Positions 44,101 through 51,791 of a stretch of DNA of 64,000 nucleotides are shown here, piece by piece. The notes beneath the pieces are model-generated. The model saw only the letters and a program-made list of their open reading frames with translations. It was not told where the DNA came from and ran no database searches. The stretch's first letter is position 1. The number at the start of each line of letters is the position of its first letter. The translations under genes and the position numbers were made by a program. Source of the stretch: an uncultured Clostridia bacterium (lineage in GTDB: Bacteria; Bacillota; Clostridia; Christensenellales; Pumilibacteraceae). The stretch spans positions 1 to 64,000 of the forward strand of contig CANPVN010000006.1 in the NCBI GenBank assembly GCA_947581755.1. The letters run 5' to 3'.

Positions 44101-46752
44101 CATAAGGGACTTCGCGCATTCCCTTAAGTGATTTATCTCTCGCCTGTAAATTTCCAAAGCCAACTCGCCGCGGACTCTCCATTTTTCGGAGTATGTAAAG
44201 GTGCCCACTTTGGCGAAAGGCGATTTCTTTATGTTGCCGAACTCCCTCGCCCGCGCCGCAAGTTCCGTCAAAAGGTCGAGATATTCCTTGTATGAGTTCT
44301 CGGACAGTTTTTCGAAGAACACATTGTCTATGTGCAGACAGTCGGGAGCGTCCTCGTTGTAGAGATATTGAATTATTCCCTCGTACACCGAAAAGCCCAA
44401 AGAATGTTTCTTGTGCATCGCTTCGAGTTCTCCGCCCAACTTTTCGGTGAGCGTTTTGAGTTCCCCTCTCGTCTTTTCGAACTCCGTACGGGGCAAGGTC
44501 TTTCGCAATTCCAGAGTGTGGATTATCTTTTCCGCTATTTCCGTCTTAGAAGTCTTGTCGGAATATAATTGCAGACAGAAATCTTCGAGACCTATGTCTT
44601 TAAGTCGCTTGTATACTACGTCGAGAGCCGCCGATTTTTCGGCAACGAACAACACTCGCTTACCTCGGACTATGTTGTTTACTATAATATTCGTTATTGT
44701 CTGACTTTTGCCCGTCCCCGGAGGTCCGTGAAGAACAAAACTTTTGGACAGAGAATCGACTATCGCCGAAAATTGCGAAGAATCCGCGTCTATGGGAAGA
44801 TATATCCTGTCCTCGCCCGTAACGAAACCGTCGGAAGAGATATTTTCCATTGCGTTGTCCTCGCCCGTATAGTAAGAACGATTGTCTATGAGCGAACGTA
44901 TGAGTTTATGTTCTTTGAGTTTATCCGCCTTGGTGCGCACATCTTTCCACATGAGATAATTGCCGAAAGACAGACTGCACAGATAAACCGTGTCGTACAC
45001 TTCCCACTGTTTCAAGGAGACGATTTCTTTTCGTATTCTGTCCACCGCGGCGATAAAATGGTCGCCGTCGGTAAGTTTTATATCGCTCATTCCCCTGAGG
45101 TCTATATTGTATTGATGATACAGGTACTCGAGAATGGTGTAATTTATATGCGCCTCTTCTCGATTTATCTTCAAGAAGAATTTGGGCTGTCCCGCGCCTT
45201 TTCTAATCATTGTCACGGGGAAAAGCAATATGGGCGCGAATTTGAAGTCCTTTTCCTCGGGGTCGGCATACTTGACGAAGCCCGCGGCAAGATACAGAGT
45301 CGAAGCGCCCGTCTCTTCTTGTCGGGATCTTTCCTTTCTGTATACGTTGGAGACAGCCCTGTCGAAATCCTTTCCCGTAACAGGCGCGATGAGTCTGCAA
45401 TTTTTATATTCGTAATTGATGTAGTTTATCAAGGGTTGAAGCCCGCTCGCCTTGTCGAAAGGCGAATCGAAAGCCTTTATATACGACAAGCCCGCGCCCG
45501 ATACCGCCGCAAGTTGATATTCTGCGTCGGAAACCGCGGCGCAGAAATCGGCAAGAGAGGCGGTAAGCAACTTTATCGTAAACTGTCCCGCGCGGAAATT
45601 GAGCAAGGGGTTGCGCATATCGAGGTCGAGCAACTTTCTTTCCCATTGCTTCTCCCTTGTGATTTTTTTATCGCCCGAGAAATCTCCGTCGAGTTCGGTT
45701 ATCTTTTGGGGAATCACCGAAAAGTCATAATCCCGCGACTCGGCAAGATTATAGCCGCTTATCGTCTTTATTCTTTCGGGCAAAGGATAAACCTTCATTA
45801 TTCTCGCGCGACGGACGTCGAGTACAAACGCCGCTCCGAACCGTTTAAGAGCGGAAGAAGTCTGTTTCTCGTTACTGTCGAACGCCATTCCTTCCAGCAA
45901 CTCCGAGACGGATATTGCCGAGATTTCGTTTACTCCCCTCTCGGTGCGTTTTATCAAGGGAGCCGCGTCATCGGTCACAAGGTCGGCAAAGCACTCGTCG
46001 ATGAGAAAAACGCCGACTATCCAATCTCTGTTGCTCTCGGCTATCACCGCGTTGAGTCCCATCGCCTCGGCAGCCGCGGCGATCAACAAGGCTATCTCGG
46101 GCAAGGTGGCGTTTTTGGTGCGTTTGAGCGTGTCGTGAGAAGAGAACACAACGTCGTTGGACTTCAGTTCCCTCACGGAAAACTTACAGTCGGCAACCGC
46201 CGAACAGACAGCCGCGAAACGATAACGAAAATCGTTTTTGCCGCCGACTCGAAAATTGACGGAGCCTGAATTTTTCCATTTCTCGATATAGGAATTTGCC
46301 TTCGCGCAAATCTCGTTGACGAAAGCGGTACGCTTTATAAAATACGCCAAACTTACGGGAGATTCGCCGAAGTCGCACTCATCGAAAGCCTTCAGTTGTA
46401 CCGTCGCGGTTTGCTTGGTTATCTGCTTTCCGCCCGCATAGATCTCGACGATTATTTTTCCCTCGGTAGGCGCGTCGAGTCCCACGAAAAACAACGGCGA
46501 AAGCCTTATTTCGGATTCTACTTTTATTGTCGAATTTCTGGGAAGCAACTGCGAAGAAAATGACAACGGCAACAGAAATTCGGGTTCCGAGCCGACTTTT
46601 ACCATAAGGTCGGGAATGTCCTCGTCGGTGATGTTCTTTATATAAAGCCGATTTACAGGAGAATCTCCGCGCATCAATGTGCGATAATCCGCCCACTTGC
46701 AGCAGTTGAGTTCGAGTTGAATCGTTTTATTTTCGTTGACACTCTTTGCCAT
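41122..46752 (-). CDS. Very large superfamily 1 helicase with DUF4011, Vsr-like nuclease and DUF3320-like domains
   Basis: The 1876-residue protein has a beta-rich N-terminal part, a DUF4011-type segment (WERKLLDLDMRNPLLNFR, about 370-387), Walker A GPPGTGKS (676-683), DEASQ (1290-1294), GDPKQLPP (1314-1321), late helicase motifs QGDERD (1480-1485) and VTRAR (1521-1525), then a Vsr/MTES_1575-like nuclease (FRIDVAV near 1607, AVICDGE near 1625) and a C-terminal winged-helix region like DUF3320. The first acidic residue of the usual IECDG is Ile here, so cleavage may be impaired. Such helicases are often found in defence contexts, but the role is unproven. Palindromic repeat clusters lie on both sides. 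Confidence 0.85.
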   Translation of the reverse strand: MAKSVNENKTIQLELNCCKWADYRTLMRGDSPVNRLYIKNITDEDIPDLMVKVGSEPEFLLPLSFSSQLLPRNSTIKVESEIRLSPLFFVGLDAPTEGKIIVEIYAGGKQITKQTATVQLKAFDECDFGESPVSLAYFIKRTAFVNEICAKANSYIEKWKNSGSVNFRVGGKNDFRYRFAAVCSAVADCKFSVRELKSNDVVFSSHDTLKRTKNATLPEIALLIAAAAEAMGLNAVIAESNRDWIVGVFLIDECFADLVTDDAAPLIKRTERGVNEISAISVSELLEGMAFDSNEKQTSSALKRFGAAFVLDVRRARIMKVYPLPERIKTISGYNLAESRDYDFSVIPQKITELDGDFSGDKKITREKQWERKLLDLDMRNPLLNFRAGQFTIKLLTASLADFCAAVSDAEYQLAAVSGAGLSYIKAFDSPFDKASGLQPLINYINYEYKNCRLIAPVTGKDFDRAVSNVYRKERSRQEETGASTLYLAAGFVKYADPEEKDFKFAPILLFPVTMIRKGAGQPKFFLKINREEAHINYTILEYLYHQYNIDLRGMSDIKLTDGDHFIAAVDRIRKEIVSLKQWEVYDTVYLCSLSFGNYLMWKDVRTKADKLKEHKLIRSLIDNRSYYTGEDNAMENISSDGFVTGEDRIYLPIDADSSQFSAIVDSLSKSFVLHGPPGTGKSQTITNIIVNNIVRGKRVLFVAEKSAALDVVYKRLKDIGLEDFCLQLYSDKTSKTEIAEKIIHTLELRKTLPRTEFEKTRGELKTLTEKLGGELEAMHKKHSLGFSVYEGIIQYLYNEDAPDCLHIDNVFFEKLSENSYKEYLDLLTELAARAREFGNIKKSPFAKVGTFTYSEKWRVRGELALEIYRREINHLRECAKSLMTIFKLRTASLTRRKLKGMFDMSLLLFDPIVRTFFAECGKIDGYGEIAGFLSAAAMRMKTEDAFSRSFGSVPKNLDCEEICNAEKNEKALNKLIKRYAVAVKFELTKENREGFGTALVKLAKNRRVFEGRCKSVANILRQDASDERAVIKAAGNVKKLFDAAQSVYADLDRELFESCCEFVYDNELFNALDYYCSAFRTYTKAEEEFRKCFRIEAADDPEEEISSMTDFLSDLSDDLDLISGWCRYREIVEKCAQNGLEFVLEPLMKGELNAGDILKCFKKCVFRNFVQTEIALDDRLCSFSGLNLVQIIEAFKNKADVFGKITREEVYYKLCERLPLPETEGAHNLEKVTLVRAEKTAMKGMTLRKLFNEIPEILKLACPCMLMSPTAVAQFLDMDLHKFDLVVFDEASQIPTCKAVGTIARADRVIVVGDPKQLPPTSFFGADLKEDESADVEDLDSILDDCLAVGMPQRYLLWHYRSRHESLIAFSNAMYYDNKLLTFPSPSERDSVVSLKYVEGVYDRGGKKINKAEADELIKEVTTRLKKGSKQSIGIVTFNTSQQNYIYDRLMAEIKANNLESAAFDVDEPIFVKNLESVQGDERDVILFSVSYGPDSEGKLSLNFGPLNQSNGFRRLNVAVTRARTEMRIFSSITGNMIDLNRTDSRGVRGLKAFLEYAERGRDMLVFDRKDVIKRDKGIGELIAKELSDKGIMCDYDVGVSDFRIDVAVVDPRDKNRYMLAVICDGENENRIKSVKDRVLMQTKELKTLGWNIYYLWTVNYFGNPKREIQKLRDYIKKLSTSQTASKKTISDARNKYRVVYKAYPVKTLSAGADYVLSGTNNAAIAAKISNIIKVEQPVEEQYLLDKLAFVYNIPKTNKKAYAALSAILGNFKDMRKECDGFAYYLNAEPTTFRPLDAKTKRDFSAIYLGEVALAARCAVEGKLSLNKDELIAEVIELFNIPRKTKSVVDKINKAIDYALSQNYIIASIDGKFTF

Positions 46753-46849
46753 TGTCGTTTTCTCTCCTTTCCCGATTAACTTGTATTTTTTTTTCGTCCG
46801 TTATATTCGGTAACGAATATTATATCAAAAAATTTCCTTTAAGGCAACC

Positions 46850-47290
46850 AAAAGGTGGCGAGCCGTCACTGCCACAGTCACGATTTACTTAAATTTTAAT
46901 TCAGGCGTAGTTTCCGCGGCAGCGTGACCTCGTCGCAATACGTCCTTTTATATCGCTTTCACCGACAAGCGGCGAAAGGCTCCTTTTGCGGACGATTGCT
47001 CCTCTTTCGTCAAAAAGATAAACTTTTTGACGAGGTAAAAAGGGTGAATTATTTATTTTACAATCCCTTCAGTCTGCAAAGCAGACAGCTCCCCTTAGCG
47101 GCAAAAGCCGCCAAAGGGAGCCAATGGGCACCGGGAGTCAAAGCTGCCAAAGGGAGCCAATGGGCACCGGGAGTCAAAGCTGCCAAAGGGAGCCAATGGG
47201 CACCGGGAGTCAAAGCTGCCAAAGGGAGCCAATGGGGTGGTGGAAACAAAAGCAGCCAAGGGGTTCGGGTGAAAAGGGAGCCAATGGGCG
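46850..47290. repeat. Repeat cluster upstream of the helicase gene
   Basis: From 46850 there is a GGTGGCGAGCCGTCACTGCC palindrome related to the one at 40830. At 47070-47130 lies the REP-like element in plus orientation. From 47131 to 47240 a 36-bp unit (AATGGGCACCGGGAGTCAAA, then GCTGCCAAAGGGAGCC) is repeated about three to four times, followed by degenerate AAGGGAGCCAATGG copies. A CGTCAAAAA/TTTTTGACG hairpin is at about 47007-47032. No gene is supported in this stretch. Confidence 0.85.
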
Positions 47291-47294
47291 GGGA

Positions 47295-48623
47295 TTATAA
47301 TACGAGTTGGCCGCGGTTATCGTTTATGACTCGCATTATGTTGACGGTTTCGCCGCTCACGGCGTCCACGTAGATAAAGTAGTACATTCCGTTGTGTTCG
47401 CAGGCGAGTTCGTACGTCAGAAGTTCGGCGTTATTGAGGGGAATGAGCGCGGGGCGGATGGCGATGAGCGAGAAGTTGTTCGGAAGGCGCAGGAGGGCTG
47501 TATTTTCGCTTATCGTCGGAGAGAGGTTTCGGTCGCAGTGGTTGGTGCAATATCCCGCGGCTTCAATACCGATGAGCGCGCCGTCCTCGAGAGACAGTTT
47601 GACTTTGACGAGGTCGGTATAGTAGACTATGCCGTTGCGGATGGGCGCGAGATTGACTACGGCTATCCCCTCGGAAGCGTTGTACCAAACCTCTTCGAGG
47701 TCGCGAAAATCCGCGCGGGCTGCATATTCTCGGGCATAGTCGCGGGCTTTTTGTTCCGTTATACGCACGCCGCCCGTGACGGAAGTATCTATATTGAAGG
47801 AAATCAATTTACCGCCTTTTTCCGAGACCGAGGCGAAGAACTTTTTGCCGTCGGCATAGCCCGTAATGAAAAATGCCTCGGGTTCCTCGCTCCGTCCCTC
47901 TTGTTTCAAGCCCGTAAGGCGCATATCTCCGAGATACTCTTTGAGTTTTTGTTTCGCGGCGGAGAAATCGACTTCGGGCAATTCGTCGAGGAGTTTGAAA
48001 TTCTTTTTGCCTCGCGTGTCCGAAAAAGGTCCGTCGTAGATCAACTCGGGATACTCGACGGGGTTGTTTATCAGAGTCTCTTCTCCCAATCCCGACGCCG
48101 AGTCGAGGCGTATTCTGTTGAGTTCGGCAATTATATTTTTGCCCTCTCCCACCGAATCGGAGATCTCGGTGAAACGCTCGTTCAAGTCGTGCGCCGCGTC
48201 GTACAGAGATTGCAGTTTTTCCTCGTAAACGTCGGTATTTTTGCCGTTCACGAGAGCGCGGGAATAACTGACGCAAAAGTCTCCCACTTGATTGAGAAAT
48301 TTATTCGCGCTTTCTACGCTGTGATAGTCCATGGGCAAGTTTTTGAGATTGTCGGATGCGGATTGAGACTGCCTTGCTACGTCGCCCGCTATCTCTACTC
48401 CGAGTTTGCCGTCGCCCGCCGCTATCAATTTGGACAGATTTATCTCTATGTTGTTGAGGTTGTCCTTTACTTCGTACATAGCCCGTTGATACGCGCCGTT
48501 GAGTCTTTGATTGGTTTCGGCGTTCTTGTTCGCCGCTATGACGAAGCCCGCTATCAAAATCGCCGCCAAAATGAGCAGCCCGCCGCCTATCGCAAATATA
48601 AAAGATTGACTTTTCTGTTTCAT
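47295..48623 (-). CDS. ypeB: Germination protein YpeB
   Basis: The 442-residue protein has an N-terminal membrane helix, a helical domain (residues about 30-200) and PepSY domains in the C-terminal half (EQKARDYAREYAARADFRDL near 290). YpeB is needed to place and stabilise SleB in the spore. It begins four bases after sleB, the usual pairing. GGGG precedes the ATG. Confidence 0.93.
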   Translation of the reverse strand: MKQKSQSFIFAIGGGLLILAAILIAGFVIAANKNAETNQRLNGAYQRAMYEVKDNLNNIEINLSKLIAAGDGKLGVEIAGDVARQSQSASDNLKNLPMDYHSVESANKFLNQVGDFCVSYSRALVNGKNTDVYEEKLQSLYDAAHDLNERFTEISDSVGEGKNIIAELNRIRLDSASGLGEETLINNPVEYPELIYDGPFSDTRGKKNFKLLDELPEVDFSAAKQKLKEYLGDMRLTGLKQEGRSEEPEAFFITGYADGKKFFASVSEKGGKLISFNIDTSVTGGVRITEQKARDYAREYAARADFRDLEEVWYNASEGIAVVNLAPIRNGIVYYTDLVKVKLSLEDGALIGIEAAGYCTNHCDRNLSPTISENTALLRLPNNFSLIAIRPALIPLNNAELLTYELACEHNGMYYFIYVDAVSGETVNIMRVINDNRGQLVL

Positions 48624-48627
48624 AAAA

Positions 48628-49308
48628 TTACCCCCTCGCGAAATTGTGTCTGCCTATTTTAAGTTCGACTTTGAGCGACCATATCCACTTGCTCGTGGCG
48701 GTCGCGGGATTGTAATAGTACAGACAGCCGTTTGTGGGGTCCCAGCCGTTGAGAGCGTCTCTCGCGGCATTGAACGCGCTTTGATTGGGAGATAGATTTA
48801 TCTGCCCGTCGCTTACTGCCGTAAACGCGCCGCTTTGATAGATGACTCCCGAAATCGTATTGGGGAATTTACTGCTTTTGACTCTGTTCAAGATGACGGC
48901 GGCGATTGCGACTTGCCCCGTATACGGCTCTCCCCGAGCCTCGCCGTACACCGCCCTCGCAAGCAGATTGAGGTCGTTGGAAGAGACGTTTCCGCCGCTC
49001 GTCCCACCGAGCGTTATCCCCAACGCCTTTTCCGTTTTGGCTCCGACTATGCCGTCGGCGGTAAGACCGTAGTCGCTTTGGAATTTTTTGACAGCCTTTG
49101 TCGTTCTGCTGCCCCATATTCCGTCCACGGTATAAGTATAATATCCCAAGTTTTTAAGTCTCTGTTGGACGAGTTTTATATTGGCTACGGTATCGCCTTT
49201 GACTATGTTCTTCGCCTCGCCGCGTTGCATTCCGACGAAGGGAAAAGTCAAGGTAAGGACTATCGCAAGCAATATGAGAAGTACCGAAGTAAAGCGTTTG
49301 TTTTTCAT
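48628..49308 (-). CDS. sleB: Spore cortex-lytic enzyme SleB
   Basis: The 226-residue exported enzyme has a signal peptide, a peptidoglycan-binding domain (VQQRLKNLGYYTYTVDGIWG, about 47-66) and the SleB hydrolase domain with ARAVYGEARGEPYTGQ, whose first Glu is catalytic. It degrades cortex peptidoglycan during germination. It lies 30 bases after spoIIR and is coupled to ypeB. Confidence 0.95.
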   Translation of the reverse strand: MKNKRFTSVLLILLAIVLTLTFPFVGMQRGEAKNIVKGDTVANIKLVQQRLKNLGYYTYTVDGIWGSRTTKAVKKFQSDYGLTADGIVGAKTEKALGITLGGTSGGNVSSNDLNLLARAVYGEARGEPYTGQVAIAAVILNRVKSSKFPNTISGVIYQSGAFTAVSDGQINLSPNQSAFNAARDALNGWDPTNGCLYYYNPATATSKWIWSLKVELKIGRHNFARG

Positions 49309-49338
49309 TTATCCTCCTGTGACGGCGAACGGGATAAA

Positions 49339-49863
49339 TCACGAATAACGGTCGAAAAGTTCCTTTATCTTGGACTTGTATACCACCTTTCCGCTCGAGT
49401 CGAGATAACAAAGAGGCGGATATACCACGCACCACCAATTATCTCCCTTGCCCGATCCGAGGTTTATGATAAGAGCGTCATAGACTCCGCTTTCGACGAC
49501 GGCGTTACCGTACATCCGAGTGGGAAAATACTCCCTTGTCAATGATACGGACGCCGAATAGCCGAAACCGTTTTGTCTCAACACTTCGTCGGCTATGCTC
49601 GCAAAAGTCGGACAAAGTCGTAAAATAATGCCGTACGCCTCGTCGAAATCCCTTACATTATTCAGTCGGGGTTCCAAAAAGCCCACTATGGCGTCGCGAA
49701 CTTTGAGTTTGACTTCCTGATCGTCCTTGTCGTTGCTGTCGGCGCGGATATGTATCCGAACCAGATCCTGCTCGTCGTTTATGGTTATAGTATTTTCATA
49801 ACAACCCGAAAATATAGATATTGTCGCAATCATAAGCGCGGTGAGAATAAAAATTTTCTTCAT
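49339..49863 (-). CDS. spoIIR: Stage II sporulation protein R
   Basis: The 174-residue secreted signal protein has a lipobox-like FSGC and the SpoIIR core VRIHIRADSNDKDDQEVKLK, then VRDAI. Made in the forespore, it triggers SpoIIGA to process pro-sigma-E in the mother cell. A forespore-type promoter lies 37 bases upstream. Its position directly ahead of sleB-ypeB puts an early and a late forespore function in one potential transcript. Confidence 0.93.
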   Translation of the reverse strand: MKKIFILTALMIATISIFSGCYENTITINDEQDLVRIHIRADSNDKDDQEVKLKVRDAIVGFLEPRLNNVRDFDEAYGIILRLCPTFASIADEVLRQNGFGYSASVSLTREYFPTRMYGNAVVESGVYDALIINLGSGKGDNWWCVVYPPLCYLDSSGKVVYKSKIKELFDRYS

Positions 49864-49899
49864 ATAAAGCCTTTGTCTCCTTCTTTTAAGTCGTAACGG

Positions 49900-49929
49900 A
49901 ATTATTGCCGCCGAAAAAAATTTTTATAC
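49900..49929 (-). promoter_or_regulatory. Sigma-F/sigma-G type promoter of spoIIR
   Basis: GTATA (49929-49925), 15 bases, GGCAATAATT (49909-49900), which fits the forespore -10 GGnnAnAnT. No sigma-A -10 is better placed. Confidence 0.75.
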
Positions 49930-49992
49930 TCTCAAAAACCATGAACGATTTGTGAAATCGTATTTTTTCCGCGATTTTCTTTTTCAAAATCC

Positions 49993-50021
49993 TTGACAAC
50001 GCAAAAAAAAAGGCATATAAT
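49993..50021 (+). promoter_or_regulatory. Promoter of the riboswitch and transporter-kinase gene
   Basis: TTGACA (49993-49998), 17 bases, TATAAT (50016-50021); transcription should start near 50028. Confidence 0.9.
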
Positions 50022-50036
50022 GCGCTACGAAAAAAA

Positions 50037-50167
50037 GTTTCTTTGGGCAGGGTGAAATTCCCGACCGGTGGTGATGCCGCTTTTTTATGCGGACGAGTCC
50101 GACAGCCCCAACAGTCGATACGGTGAGAATCCGTAACCGCCGGATACAGTCCGAATGGGAAAGAAGC
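50037..50167 (+). ncRNA. FMN-type riboswitch aptamer with altered core positions
   Basis: The segment has the RFN plan: P1 GUUUCUUU/AAAGAAGC, GGGCAGGGUGAAAUUCCCGA, CCGGUGGU, a variable stem, the second GGUGAGAAUCC element, and a P6 stem CGGA/UCCG followed by AAUGGGA. Aligned by hand to the Fusobacterium FMN aptamer, the base equal to A85 is C (50140), the base equal to G98 is A (50154), and the CG before A48 is AC (50102-50103). A48 and A99 equivalents are kept. It may be an FMN riboswitch with drift or a variant for another ligand. Confidence 0.8.
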
Positions 50168-50231
50168 AGTCTCATTTGGGCGTTACCTCCTCTTTTTTCG
50201 TTATATAAAAAAGGCGCCCGAAAAAAAGTCT

Positions 50232-50265
50232 GCCTTTTCCCATATTGCGGGGGAAGGCTTTTTTT
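50232..50265 (+). terminator. Riboswitch expression-platform terminator
   Basis: GCCTTTTCCC, loop, GGGGGAAGGC, then seven T, ending about 28 bases before the ATG. A preceding stem (GGGCG.../...CGCCC, 50177-50214) may be the competing structure. Confidence 0.85.
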
Positions 50266-50292
50266 CAACAAAAAAATAAGGAGATATTCGTT

Positions 50293-51684
50293 ATGAACGC
50301 AAAAAAGACAAAAAGACTTGTGTTCCTTGCGGTAAACGCCGCGCTCGTGTGCGTCGCAACCATGGTTATCCGAATTCCCTCGACAATGGGTTACAAGAAT
50401 TTCGGAGACGTGTTCGTGATTTTCGCGGCAATGTTCTTCGACCCGATAACCGCGGCGATCTCGGGCGGAATAGGCGCGGCTCTCGCCGACATCTTCGGAG
50501 GATACGCCTCGTATGCGGCGTTCACCCTCGTGATAAAGGCTTTGGAGGGCTTCGTCGCGGGACTCGTGTTCCGTCTGCTCTCGCGCGTACGCTTCAACTA
50601 TTACGCCGCCGTAGTAGTCTCCGCACTCCCCGCCGCGCTCGTTATGGCGGCAGGTTATTTCGCCACAAACTATCTGTTCTTAAACGGAGAACTTGCGGCA
50701 GCCGTTGCCGACTTTACGGGCGACTTGTTCCAAGGCGCGATAGGCGTTGTCGGCGGAGTTGCTCTTATATTCGCTCTTTCCAAAACTCCCAATATAGAGA
50801 CGGTGTGCGGCTCGAGCGCGCTCGTCGTTTACAAAAGATACGCCGCGCGCGGGGGCTATCATAAAAAGGCTGTTCTCATAAGCGACTTGTCGGGGTTGGG
50901 ACGCTGTTCTTTGGCGGCGCAGACAACTATAATAGGCGCGTCGGGACACGAGGCGGTGTGCCTTCCCACCGCGGTGCTTTCGGCTCAAACGGGCTTTAAG
51001 GATTATGCCGTTCTGCCCCTTCCTCAAACTCTCGACATATTCCCCCGAAGTTGGGACAAGATGAACTTCTCTCCCGACGTTATGCTTACGGGATATATCG
51101 CCGACGCCGAGCAAGTCCGAAAAATCGGGCAAATCGCCGCTCATTACAAACAGAAAGGTGTGAAAATCGCAGTCGATCCCATAATGGGCGACGGCGGAAC
51201 TCTGTATCCCGCGCTGGGACAAGATATGGTCGCGGCATTCAAAGAGCTTGTCTCTCAAGCCGACGTCATAACTCCCAACCTTACCGAAGCCTGTCTCTTG
51301 TCGGGCTTTGACTACAATAAAACAATAGAAGAAACCGATAAAAAAACCTTTTTCGCAGAAATATCCGAAATCGCCGACGCTCTTTCAAGCGACGGAAAAC
51401 AAGTGATTATAACGGGTATTCTCTTCGGAAAACGCATATATAACTTCGTAAAATGCCGAGACAACCGCAAAATAATAGGCTCGGTTCGCCGCGGCTCCTC
51501 GTATTCGGGCACGGGAGATATTCTCTCTTCCGTTGTCGCGGGCGGCATTATGAGCGGAGAAAAAATCGTCAAGAGCGTCAAAAAAGCGACGCGTCTCATC
51601 AACAAGGCTATAGCCGACGCCGAAATCGAAAACACCGACCCCAAAGAAGGCATAAATTACCAACGCTATCTGTATATGCTTTGA
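50293..51684 (+). CDS. Fused ECF transporter S-component and pyridoxal/pyridoxamine kinase
   Basis: The 463-residue protein joins two normally separate proteins. Residues 1-180 form a six-helix ECF substrate-binding subunit (GDVFVIFAAMFFDPITAAIS, GGIGAALADIFGG). Residues about 195-463 form a ribokinase-fold kinase of the PdxK/PdxY type (LISDLSGLGRCSLAAQ, LPTAVLSAQTGF) with the GTGDILSSV catalytic motif. It would import a vitamin, with shared ECF energising subunits encoded elsewhere, and phosphorylate it on entry. Vitamin B6 is the best guess from the kinase; hydroxymethylpyrimidine is possible. The start has AAGGAG nine bases upstream. An FMN-type aptamer controls it, which does not obviously match the predicted substrate. 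Confidence 0.85.
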   Translation: MNAKKTKRLVFLAVNAALVCVATMVIRIPSTMGYKNFGDVFVIFAAMFFDPITAAISGGIGAALADIFGGYASYAAFTLVIKALEGFVAGLVFRLLSRVRFNYYAAVVVSALPAALVMAAGYFATNYLFLNGELAAAVADFTGDLFQGAIGVVGGVALIFALSKTPNIETVCGSSALVVYKRYAARGGYHKKAVLISDLSGLGRCSLAAQTTIIGASGHEAVCLPTAVLSAQTGFKDYAVLPLPQTLDIFPRSWDKMNFSPDVMLTGYIADAEQVRKIGQIAAHYKQKGVKIAVDPIMGDGGTLYPALGQDMVAAFKELVSQADVITPNLTEACLLSGFDYNKTIEETDKKTFFAEISEIADALSSDGKQVIITGILFGKRIYNFVKCRDNRKIIGSVRRGSSYSGTGDILSSVVAGGIMSGEKIVKSVKKATRLINKAIADAEIENTDPKEGINYQRYLYML

Positions 51685-51720
51685 TACCCCATCCCCCGCT
51701 TTTTACTTAAAAACTCCGCG

Positions 51721-51767
51721 AAAAAACAAACGCGTCTCCCCAAAGTTCGGCAACCTCGGGGGACGCA
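51721..51767 (-). terminator. Convergent-gene terminator
   Basis: GCGTCTCCCC/GGGGGACGC (arms 51732-51741 and 51758-51766). On the minus strand it is followed by GTTTGTTTTTT, and on the plus strand by a weaker T-run near 51770-51788, so it may serve both genes. Confidence 0.75.
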
Positions 51768-51791
51768 TTTTCAAAAGCGTTTTTTTTCGCG

